The notes beneath the pieces are model-generated. The model saw only the letters and a list, made by a program, of their open reading frames with translations, did not search any database and was not told where the DNA came from. Below are positions 34,295 to 41,760 of a stretch of DNA of 64,000 nucleotides, piece by piece (the stretch's first letter is position 1; every line of letters begins with the position of its first letter). This stretch comes from Maribacter arenosus (lineage in GTDB: Bacteria; Bacteroidota; Bacteroidia; Flavobacteriales; Flavobacteriaceae), in assembly GCF_014610845.1 (NCBI RefSeq), contig NZ_JABTCG010000001.1, forward strand, positions 186,001-250,000, given 5' to 3'. The position numbers and the translations under genes were made by a program.

Positions 34295-34999
34295 TTACAA
34301 GGGAATCAGTCTATTTTCCAATTCTTCCTTATAAGACCTACTCATAGGTAACTTTGTGCCGAAGACTTCAACTTTGGTGCTACTCCAATTGTCTATTTTG
34401 GTCACATTCACAATAAAAGATCTGTGAATTCTAATGAACTTTGTAGAGGGTATCTGCTCTAAGAATGCTTTCATGGTCGATAGTACCATAAAATCACCTT
34501 CTGTAGTAACTATATTAATATAATCACCCATAGCTTCGATCCAAAGAATAGAATGAAGAAATATCCTTTTCTTTTGAAGATCCGTAGTTACCGTAATAAA
34601 TTCTTGATTGGCCTTATGTTTAGTTAATTGTTTTTGTTTCCTGATCGCACGCTCTATGGCCATTGCAAAACGGGCTTTATCAATCGGTTTTTGCAGGTAA
34701 TCGGTAATGTTGTTATAATCAAAAGCTTTTAATGCATAGTCGCTTTTATCCGAAATTAGTATGATTTGAGGAGGTTCTTCCAAAGCATCAAGTAAGTCAA
34801 AACCATTGACCACAGGCATTTCAATATCCAAGAGGATTAAATCGACCTTGTTTTTTCGGATAGCGTTTAAAGCCAGGATACCATTTGCATAATCGCCCAA
34901 AACATTCAGATGGGTGTGCTTTTTGGCCAATTTTGTGATTACTGCCCGTTGGGTTTCAGAATCTTCGACAACAACGGTATTCAAGGTTTTAGTATTCAT
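34295..34999 (-). CDS. LytTR-type response regulator
   Basis: 234 residues: receiver (about 5-122, Asp58 in LILLDIEMPVVNG, switch Lys in LQKPIDK) and a LytTR DNA-binding domain (about 140-234) with FIRIHRSFIVNV and MSRSYKEEL motifs. Such regulators bind paired direct repeats of about 9 bp. The partner kinase (usually HPK7/LytS type) is not adjacent. Upstream is the inverted repeat TGACA-N7-TGTCA (35047-35063), about 50 bp before the start codon, which might be its own operator or another factor's. Confidence 0.9.
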   Translation of the reverse strand: MNTKTLNTVVVEDSETQRAVITKLAKKHTHLNVLGDYANGILALNAIRKNKVDLILLDIEMPVVNGFDLLDALEEPPQIILISDKSDYALKAFDYNNITDYLQKPIDKARFAMAIERAIRKQKQLTKHKANQEFITVTTDLQKKRIFLHSILWIEAMGDYINIVTTEGDFMVLSTMKAFLEQIPSTKFIRIHRSFIVNVTKIDNWSSTKVEVFGTKLPMSRSYKEELENRLIPL

Positions 35000-35343
35000 C
35001 CGTGAATTCTTTATCGTTTCGTATCATAGAAAGTTGTAGAAAACCATGACATCGTAATTGTCAATAATGAGCCATGGCAAACCCCAAGATTATTATTGGC
35101 CATGAACAAAAATAAGGATACTAAATTTATTCTTCCCTAAAATATGTACAATTCACGAGGTACTTGATAAATATATACTCCTACAAACTCCCCTACAAAA
35201 CATACAAGTCGTTTTTGCGACTGATTTAAATCATTTATATAAATCGATAAAAAGGATACCTTGTGAAGAGGAGTTAGGGGGCTTCAAAAAAGGCCAAACC
35301 TAGCATAAAGTAGTTTCGTTAATTTTAATCAATATTCTCGAAA
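35000..35343. other. Intergenic region between LytTR gene and paralog D
   Basis: 344 bp without a credible gene. It holds an inverted repeat TGACA (35047-35051)/TGTCA (35059-35063) near the LytTR gene and the regulon site 9 at 35222-35264. About 80 nt of leader separate site 9 from the next ATG, longer than at most other sites. Confidence 0.6.
35222..35264 (+). promoter_or_regulatory. FNR/CRP-like box plus -7 element (site 9)
   Basis: Box TGATTTAAATCA (35222-35233) is a perfect 12-bp palindrome. TACCTTGT at 35257-35264 lies at the 23-base spacing; TA and TT match, TTTG does not fully. It serves the paralog D, lipoprotein and D-lactate dehydrogenase operon. Confidence 0.6.
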
Positions 35344-35787
35344 ATGAAAACTAAAAAGCAGATTTACAGGTATTTAGAGTGGAAAAGTCCAGAAGAAATG
35401 CACCAAACTTCATTGGAGTGGATTTCAGAATTGAAATTCGTTAGGGACGAGCAATTGTTTCTTAACGATTTAGTAAGGTCGTATACGCTGCAAATTACAG
35501 GTTTGGGCTTGCTTGACGAAAGTAGGAAGTTAATCACTGCTATCTCGAATTCGGAATCTGAGGCCGATCAACTTTTGAAGAAGGTCCAGGTACATGAAAA
35601 CCAATTATCGATTATGATCGATGATGTTGATCAGCCCAAAATGGAAAAAGCATATACGGAAACCCATAGGGATATGATCTTTGCCATTGATACTTATTTG
35701 GCCGATTATCGAAAATTAAAGGGTAGTCTATTCCAAATGATTTCAAAGGTCATGAAAAAAGATAAACAAAAAAGACTTCTTAACTGA
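35344..35787 (+). CDS. Small helical protein, stress-island paralog D
   Basis: 147 residues, helical. The family motif appears as EWISELKFVRDEQLFLNDLV (residues 25-44), followed by ADQLLKKVQVHENQLSIMIDD (like DQLLRRVDEH in paralog A) and a C-terminal YRKLKGSLFQMISKVMKK. It starts an operon with a lipoprotein (22-nt gap) and D-lactate dehydrogenase. No known domain recognised; role unknown. Confidence 0.8.
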   Translation: MKTKKQIYRYLEWKSPEEMHQTSLEWISELKFVRDEQLFLNDLVRSYTLQITGLGLLDESRKLITAISNSESEADQLLKKVQVHENQLSIMIDDVDQPKMEKAYTETHRDMIFAIDTYLADYRKLKGSLFQMISKVMKKDKQKRLLN

Positions 35788-35809
35788 AGCCTTACCTAAA
35801 ATTAGAATC

Positions 35810-36472
35810 ATGAAGAAGATTGGTTTAACAGCAATTACAGCGTTACTAATACTGGGTTGTTCATCAGCAGAATTGGTAGAAAATTGGAAGAATCCTGATA
35901 TTGTGCTATTCGATGCCAGCAAAGTATTAATTGTAGGAATGACCCATAATGAAGAGGCCCGAGCGAAATATGAAACCAAATTGCGAGACCAATTTGAATT
36001 ACGGGATGTAGAGGCTGTGCGCAGCATTGATGTCTTTGATGTCGAATTTACCTCTTCAGAACGTTCAGAACAGGAGTTGGCCGATGTTGAGCAGCAGTTG
36101 TTGGACAAGGATTTCGACGCTATCTTATTCACTAAGATAATCGGGATAGAGAACGTTGAAAGCCATAGAAGGTTATTGAACAACCTTGACCGATACAATC
36201 AAGGTTTTGACGATGACTACATGAGCAATCAGAACATTTATTTTGAGTCGGGAGACCATGAAGTCTTTACTATTTATCATGCTGAAACTTCGTTATACTG
36301 CATCTGTCCCGGGAAGGAACGGAATTTGATTTGGCGGGGGTCAATCGACATCACAGACCCAGTGGATATTGAAAAAACGATCGATGACTATATAGAGTTG
36401 GTCATTATGGCCATGGAAGATCAAGATCTTATTTTCAGAAAAGAAATTACAAATGAAGTTACTGGTCTTTAG
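35810..36472 (+). CDS. Putative lipoprotein of unknown function
   Basis: 220 residues with a lipobox (TALLILGCSS, Cys17). The mature part opens ENWKNPD and contains a beta/alpha domain with KVLIVGMTHNEEARAKYE and DFDAILFTKIIG, resembling DUF4136-like proteins by eye; this is uncertain. It is preceded by paralog D and its last 20 bp overlap the start of the D-lactate dehydrogenase gene in another frame, a sign of translational coupling. Probably periplasmic or outer-membrane-anchored. Confidence 0.7.
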   Translation: MKKIGLTAITALLILGCSSAELVENWKNPDIVLFDASKVLIVGMTHNEEARAKYETKLRDQFELRDVEAVRSIDVFDVEFTSSERSEQELADVEQQLLDKDFDAILFTKIIGIENVESHRRLLNNLDRYNQGFDDDYMSNQNIYFESGDHEVFTIYHAETSLYCICPGKERNLIWRGSIDITDPVDIEKTIDDYIELVIMAMEDQDLIFRKEITNEVTGL

Positions 36473-37460
36473 TGCGAGGGATTTTGAGATTCCGTTTCTC
36501 AAAAAAGCGAACAATTCACGACATAAGGTCGAGTATATTCCAGATGAACTAGATTCGAACACTGCGATAAAAGCGATGGGCTTTAAGGCCATAAGCATAT
36601 CGTCCGGGGATGATGCTTGTTTGAACGTAATCGAAAAATTAAGGGATTTGGGAGTGAAGTATATCTCATTACGCTCAGCGGGGTATAACAACATACAGAT
36701 TAAGGCTGCTAAACGATTTGGACTCAAGGTAGCCAATGCACCTGATTATTCGCCCCATGCCATTGCCGAACATGCTGTTGCCCTATTATTGACCCTAAAC
36801 CGTAAAACTCACATTGCTGATCGTCAGGTACACCATTTTAATTTTGAACAAAAAAAATTATTGGGTAATGATTTGGTCGGAAAGACCATAGCTATAGTTG
36901 GCACAGGACGCATAGGGTCGGTTATGGTTAGGATAATGCATGGGTTTGGGTGCAATATCCTGGCTCACGACATACAACCCAATCAAGATTTGGTGTCCAG
37001 ATATGGTATTGAATATGTAGGTTTGGAACAAGTATATCGACAAGCCGATATTATCAGCTTGCACCTTCCCTTGACGCCAGAAACACATTATATGATAAAT
37101 GCGGCGGCGTTTGAGCAGATGAAACCGAACGTATTCCTCGTGAATACAGCAAGGGGCGCCATAATAGATACAAAGGCACTGATCCAAGCTTTAAAGAAGA
37201 AAAAGATTGCCTACTATGCGGCTGACGTCTATGAAAAGGAAAAGGGATTGTTTTTTAAGGATAATTCACCCACTGGAATTCAGGATGACAACCTAAAGGC
37301 CCTTCTTTCATTCCCCAATGTATTAATTACCCCGCATCAGGCGTATGTCACAAAAGAAGCGCTTAATAATATTGCCCAAATAACGTTTGATAATTTGGAT
37401 TGTTGGGAGCAAGGCAGGCCCTGTAAAAATGAATTGGGATATGAAACCTTAGTATTATAA
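36453..37460 (+). CDS. ldhA: D-2-hydroxyacid dehydrogenase (D-lactate dehydrogenase type)
   Basis: Reduces pyruvate to D-lactate with NADH, regenerating NAD+ when respiration is limited. The 335 residues include the Rossmann motif VGTGRIG (about 149-155), catalytic Arg234 in TARGAIID, Glu263 in DVYEKEKGLFF and His295 in TPHQAYVT, the set of fermentative D-LDH. SLRSAGYNN near residue 72 is also typical of that branch. Translationally overlapped with the upstream lipoprotein and transcribed from site 9, which fits a low-oxygen programme. Substrate preference is by family, not tested. Confidence 0.9.
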   Translation: MKLLVFSARDFEIPFLKKANNSRHKVEYIPDELDSNTAIKAMGFKAISISSGDDACLNVIEKLRDLGVKYISLRSAGYNNIQIKAAKRFGLKVANAPDYSPHAIAEHAVALLLTLNRKTHIADRQVHHFNFEQKKLLGNDLVGKTIAIVGTGRIGSVMVRIMHGFGCNILAHDIQPNQDLVSRYGIEYVGLEQVYRQADIISLHLPLTPETHYMINAAAFEQMKPNVFLVNTARGAIIDTKALIQALKKKKIAYYAADVYEKEKGLFFKDNSPTGIQDDNLKALLSFPNVLITPHQAYVTKEALNNIAQITFDNLDCWEQGRPCKNELGYETLVL

Positions 37461-38894
37461 TAACGGACTGAAGATTTTGGCAAAACCTTCCTTAAGCTTG
37501 TCTAAATAAGGTCTGTTTTTAAATGTTTCGTAATCCACGGGAATACTTTGTTCTATTGTGGTTAAGAATTCCTTTTTCAATAGTTGTGCTGTTTTGGAAT
37601 CATACACGATAGCATTTACTTCATAATTCTGTTCAAAGCTTCTAATGTCCATATTGGCCGTTCCTATAGAAACAATACTGTCATCGGAAACAATGACCTT
37701 GCTATGTAAAAATCCTTCGGGATATTGGTAGATTTTGACGCCTGCTAGTAAAAAAGATTCAAAATAAGATCGTACGCTCCATTTTACCAAAACACTATCC
37801 GCCTTGGCGGAAACCAAAAGTCGAACATCCACGCCACTATTGGCGGCTACTTCCAAAGCCCTAAGAATAGCGGTCCCGGGAATTATATAGGGATTTGTGA
37901 TATAAATATACTTTTCTGCATTATTGATCAAGGCAAAATAGGTTTGTCCGATCGGAGAAAAGTAATCGTCTGGTCCCCCATAAACGATTTGTACAATCTG
38001 GTCACCAACCCTTTTTTTCAATTTAGGCAGTTCATGTTTTAATTCGGAATCATCTCCCGAGACCAAAAACCAATCGATTGAAAAAACAGCTTGTAGGTCC
38101 AAAACTGCTGCTCCTCTCAACTGTAAATGCATGTCGTACCATTTTCCTAGGACCAAGTCACCTTTCAAATATTTATCCGAGATATTTATGCCCCCTGTAA
38201 AGGCCACCTTACCGTCTACAATGATAATCTTTCGATGGTTCCTATAGTTGATTGAAGCTAAAAACCGCCCGAACTTAAAGGGCAGGAACGGATAGACTTC
38301 TACGCCGACCGACTTTAATTTCGAGATATAATTTTTACTTAAGGAATAACTGCCCACTCCATCGTAAATGATCTTGACTTTGACGCCATTTTTTACTTTT
38401 TTTTCGAACAAGGCAAATAGGCGATCGGCCAGTTGGCCTTCTTCAAAAATGTAGTAGAGAAGATAGATGTATTTGTCCGCTGCTTCAAGGGATTCGAAAA
38501 TGGCATCAAAAGTAGCCTTGCCATCTTTTAGGATGGTTACCTCATTGTTATCGGTAGGTTCAAAACCACTACTCTTTTCAATAAGATGGGCCATTTTGAT
38601 CAACCCATTGGATTCTAAACTTAAATATTTCTCGACGCCATCATTCTGCTTAATTTTCTTTAAGTAGTTGGCAATTGCCGCATCTTCCCGTAAATCTTTC
38701 CAAGAATACTTTCTTCGATTCCTTCCAATCATCCAATAAAGGAGGATGCCACCTATTGGTATGGTGAAAATTGTTAAAAGCCACGCCAGTGTTTTTGCAG
38801 GTTTAATGCCATTGACCAATAAACTGATTACCATTCCTATGGCAATAAGAAGGTATATTATCAAGGCAATTATCCAATACATATCGGGATTCAT
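37455..38894 (-). CDS. cls: Cardiolipin synthase (phospholipase D family)
   Basis: Membrane enzyme joining two phosphatidylglycerols into cardiolipin. 479 residues: two N-terminal transmembrane helices (about 5-27, 37-57), then two HKD motifs, HRKIIIVDGKVAFTGG near 220 and HSKVIVSDDSIVSIGTAN near 395, each H-x-K-x4-D. Its end overlaps the D-lactate dehydrogenase end by 6 bp (convergent). Upstream, around 38939-38950, there is a one-mismatch version of the FNR-like box with 1 nt altered spacing, so regulon membership is only possible, not shown. Confidence 0.93.
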   Translation of the reverse strand: MNPDMYWIIALIIYLLIAIGMVISLLVNGIKPAKTLAWLLTIFTIPIGGILLYWMIGRNRRKYSWKDLREDAAIANYLKKIKQNDGVEKYLSLESNGLIKMAHLIEKSSGFEPTDNNEVTILKDGKATFDAIFESLEAADKYIYLLYYIFEEGQLADRLFALFEKKVKNGVKVKIIYDGVGSYSLSKNYISKLKSVGVEVYPFLPFKFGRFLASINYRNHRKIIIVDGKVAFTGGINISDKYLKGDLVLGKWYDMHLQLRGAAVLDLQAVFSIDWFLVSGDDSELKHELPKLKKRVGDQIVQIVYGGPDDYFSPIGQTYFALINNAEKYIYITNPYIIPGTAILRALEVAANSGVDVRLLVSAKADSVLVKWSVRSYFESFLLAGVKIYQYPEGFLHSKVIVSDDSIVSIGTANMDIRSFEQNYEVNAIVYDSKTAQLLKKEFLTTIEQSIPVDYETFKNRPYLDKLKEGFAKIFSPLL

Positions 38895-39049
38895 GGAATT
38901 TCATCCTAAAAATACATAAAACATGGATATTTCAATCATTATACATATCATAAGGACTCTAAAACTGGCTTATTTCTGTAGGCTTGTGCTATAGGTTTGT
39001 GCGCAATAACTTTTGATAACTTTAGCTGTAAGGTTTTTTACAAAAACCC

Positions 39050-39057
39050 TACTTTTG
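39050..39057 (+). promoter_or_regulatory. Candidate -7 promoter element for thioredoxin reductase
   Basis: TACTTTTG fits TAnnTTTG exactly, 31 bp before the ATG. A second, less perfect TAACTTTA lies at 39017-39024 with a TTTG 17 nt before it. Either may be used. Confidence 0.35.
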
Positions 39058-39087
39058 TTGTATTAATCCTATTAGAAGAATTTGAAT

Positions 39088-40053
39088 ATGTCTGAGAAAG
39101 TAGAACAAGTAAAAACGCTTATTATTGGATCGGGCCCAGCGGGGTATACGGCCGCCATTTATGCTGCCCGCGCCGACCTTAAACCCGTACTTTATACAGG
39201 TATGGAACCTGGTGGACAATTGACGACGACAACAGAAGTTGATAATTTTCCCGGATATCCTGAAGGTATCGATGGCCCTACCATGATGATACAATTGCAA
39301 CAACAAGCCGAACGTTTTGGCACCGATGTTCGTATAGGAATGGTCACCGCGGTTGAATTGAGTAAGGAAGTAGGAGGGATCCATAAGGTAACTGTGGATA
39401 GCGGTAAGACTATCGAGGCCCAAACTATTATAATTTCAACAGGGGCAACGGCCAAATATTTAAATATCCCCAGTGAACAACGTTTGAGAGGTGGGGGTGT
39501 ATCTGCATGTGCGGTTTGTGATGGTTTTTTCTATAAAGGTCAAGATGTGGCAATCGTAGGTGGTGGTGATACCGCTGCTGAAGAGGCTTCCTATTTGGCG
39601 AATATTTGTAATAAGGTGACCATGTTGATCCGAAAAGATTATATGAGAGCTTCAAAAGCGATGCAACATCGGGTGAACAGTCTGCCAAATTTAGAAGTCC
39701 GATATAACACAGAGGTCGATGAAGTTCTGGGAGACCAAGTGGTTGAAGGTCTTAGGATGGTGAACAACCAAACTAATGAAAAAGAAGAAATTGCCATAAC
39801 CGGACTTTTTATTGCCATTGGCCATAAACCGAATACTGAAATTTTCAAGGGACAAATTGACATGGATGAAACCGGTTACATTATAACCAAAGGAAAGTCT
39901 ACCAAGACCAATTTGCCTGGGGTTTTTGCCTCTGGTGATGCACAGGATAAAGAGTATAGGCAGGCAGTTACCGCTGCAGGCACAGGATGTATGGCCGCTT
40001 TGGATGCCGAAAGGTATTTAGCTACGGTTGAATCTCCCAAGGAAGTAGTTTAG
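39088..40053 (+). CDS. trxB: Thioredoxin reductase
   Basis: FAD/NADPH enzyme that reduces thioredoxin, here likely the protein encoded at 27024-27323. 321 residues from ATG 39088 (a TTG at 39082 is in frame but less likely). FAD-binding GSGPAGYTAAIYAAR at about 15, redox-active CAVC (Cys141, Cys144), NADPH-binding GGGDTAAEEASYLA, and the final GVFASGDAQDKEYRQAVTAAGTG. Monocistronic with a strong terminator. Confidence 0.96.
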   Translation: MSEKVEQVKTLIIGSGPAGYTAAIYAARADLKPVLYTGMEPGGQLTTTTEVDNFPGYPEGIDGPTMMIQLQQQAERFGTDVRIGMVTAVELSKEVGGIHKVTVDSGKTIEAQTIIISTGATAKYLNIPSEQRLRGGGVSACAVCDGFFYKGQDVAIVGGGDTAAEEASYLANICNKVTMLIRKDYMRASKAMQHRVNSLPNLEVRYNTEVDEVLGDQVVEGLRMVNNQTNEKEEIAITGLFIAIGHKPNTEIFKGQIDMDETGYIITKGKSTKTNLPGVFASGDAQDKEYRQAVTAAGTGCMAALDAERYLATVESPKEVV

Positions 40054-40070
40054 TAACAAAGAAATTGTAT

Positions 40071-40108
40071 AAAAAAACCGTCCTAAATATCATTAGGACG
40101 GTTTTTTT
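40071..40108 (+). terminator. Rho-independent terminator, probably bidirectional
   Basis: AAAACCGTCCTA pairs with TAGGACGGTTTT around an AATATCAT loop and is flanked by A and T runs, so it can end trxB transcripts and also those of the convergent gene at 40123-40593. Confidence 0.85.
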
Positions 40109-40122
40109 ATGTGCGGAAAGTA

Positions 40123-40593
40123 TTAATCGATTCTGATGTAGTTTTCAGAAAAAATTCTATTTCCTTCTCCATCTGTATTAATCTGACTATACCTATCATC
40201 TTCTAACCATAGTTCAAATACAAAGGTGCGCACAGAATCTTCTCCTGTCAACATACCCTCATCGCCATATTCTATTATTTCTATTAATTCGGTATCTGTT
40301 AACTTATAGGTTCCGTAACCAAACTTCCCTACTACATCATTACCATCTGCATCCTTAGTGTCCTCTGCTGTCGTGCGGGACCACATAACCTTACCGTTGT
40401 AATACATCTTAACCTGTCTGTAACCCACATCGGTAGGTAGGGTGTCAACAATATTCTGCCCATCGAAGTTATAAAAGCTTTGAAGCTCCCAGGTGCCTTC
40501 TATAGTGTGCATTGTATCTGGTTTTGAAGAGGTAATTCCAATCGCTGAGATTAAAATCAACATTAAGAAAACCAAGCCAAGTAATTTTTTCAT
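40123..40593 (-). CDS. Exported lipocalin-like protein of unknown function
   Basis: 156 residues. A hydrophobic N-terminal segment (LLGLVFLMLILISAIGIT, about 3-22) predicts export or a membrane anchor; there is no lipobox Cys. The rest, with IEGTWELQSFYNFDG and a series of beta strands, resembles a small lipocalin-like or DUF4488-like beta-barrel of the kind common in Bacteroidota; the match is by eye. Monocistronic; no context clue to function. Confidence 0.65.
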   Translation of the reverse strand: MKKLLGLVFLMLILISAIGITSSKPDTMHTIEGTWELQSFYNFDGQNIVDTLPTDVGYRQVKMYYNGKVMWSRTTAEDTKDADGNDVVGKFGYGTYKLTDTELIEIIEYGDEGMLTGEDSVRTFVFELWLEDDRYSQINTDGEGNRIFSENYIRID

Positions 40594-40707
40594 AGTGGTA
40601 TATTTTAGGAATTAAATAATCAATAAAAGTTACAAATAAATGTGTTAAAAACATAATATTAAATATCAATAATGTTTTATGTATTTATTAAATAGGGCAA
40701 AACAAGC

Positions 40708-41760
40708 CTACTTTTGAATGAATGAATTCAAGCAATCGCATAAGGTATCGATATCTTTTTCGGTATGATGGCTACTTAGAACGATACGACTCATCATTTC
40801 AGAACTTTCATCAGGGTAATTGAAGTTGGTAAGTATGAAACCATTTTTGTCAAGATAATTGACTAGTTGGGGGGACATAAATGAATAAGTCGGATGTTCT
40901 TTGATACGGTTGAAAAAATCGATGTGCGTTACCGATTTTTCAAAGTAATCCATCTTGTTTCCTAGTTTTATTCTTTTTGAACTATAAATATGTTGGGCTT
41001 CGATGAATGTAGCCATACCGGAAGGTGCTGCAGGACTCGCACCTCCAAAAAATGAGGTCTCACCAAGCTGTCCTATGCGTTTACTTGAACCCAAAACAGC
41101 CCCGGCCTGAATACCGTATGACTTACCTAATGAACAGCAAACAATTAATTCTTTTGCATTGAATTTTTGCAATGTTTTATAGACTCCCTCCCCTTTAGTC
41201 CCAATAATACCAATCCCATGTGAATCATCGACAACCAAAATAAGTTGATCTAAAGGTAGATTTTTAAGTCCCTTGAATTCAGGATAATTGCATTCTTTGA
41301 AATCTATGGAATCCATGAATACAACAGGCAAAACTTTATCATCCTGTCTTAGATGTTCTTTGATAGCTTGGTTTAATTCGGAAAACGTTGAAAAAGGTTT
41401 GTTATAATTGTTATATAATGCAGCATGGGTGTTAGGTGCATAAAACAATTTGTATTCCGGTTTATTAAAATTCTGGGCAATGAACTGCCCGGCCAAATAC
41501 CCTGAGGATAAGGTAAGTGCAGTGTCGCTTCCCACTATTTCAGCTAATAAGGATTCGGCCTTTTCATAAATGGAAATCCGTACATTCGATTTTCTTGAGG
41601 CCCCGTAGTTCGTGCCATATTTCCTAATGTTGGAAATAAATAGATTCTGGAATTCAACATCGTTTTGCAATCCTAGATAAGCGGTCCCACCGAAATAAAG
41701 ATATTTCTTGTCTTTTATTTTAATCTCACGTCCCGGAAAACCATCGATATAATATGCCAT
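40708..41760 (-). CDS. PLP-dependent aminotransferase class I/II (AONS-like fold)
   Basis: 350 residues of the alpha-oxoamine synthase/aminotransferase fold. Seen are YLGLQND near the N-terminus, the cofactor-binding DDSHGIGIIG and the PLP lysine in CSLGKSYGIQAG. It is somewhat shorter than 8-amino-7-oxononanoate synthase (about 385), and no biotin genes lie near. Its start overlaps the stop of the dipeptide epimerase gene by 1 nt (TAATG), so it probably acts with that enzyme in recycling murein-derived amino acids. The exact reaction is not known. Confidence 0.85.
   Translation of the reverse strand: MAYYIDGFPGREIKIKDKKYLYFGGTAYLGLQNDVEFQNLFISNIRKYGTNYGASRKSNVRISIYEKAESLLAEIVGSDTALTLSSGYLAGQFIAQNFNKPEYKLFYAPNTHAALYNNYNKPFSTFSELNQAIKEHLRQDDKVLPVVFMDSIDFKECNYPEFKGLKNLPLDQLILVVDDSHGIGIIGTKGEGVYKTLQKFNAKELIVCCSLGKSYGIQAGAVLGSSKRIGQLGETSFFGGASPAAPSGMATFIEAQHIYSSKRIKLGNKMDYFEKSVTHIDFFNRIKEHPTYSFMSPQLVNYLDKNGFILTNFNYPDESSEMMSRIVLSSHHTEKDIDTLCDCLNSFIQK

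Noticed and set aside
18281-35787. Toxin-antitoxin or phage origin for the small helical genes
   Set aside because: No paired short gene, no toxin motif, base composition like the neighbours and common promoter with metabolic genes; a housekeeping stress role fits better.
38907-38950. Possible tenth regulon site before cardiolipin synthase (TGATATGTATAA on the minus strand, with TATTTTTA as -7 element)
   Set aside because: One mismatch in the second half-site and a spacing one base too long; not listed as a site although the gene would fit the programme.
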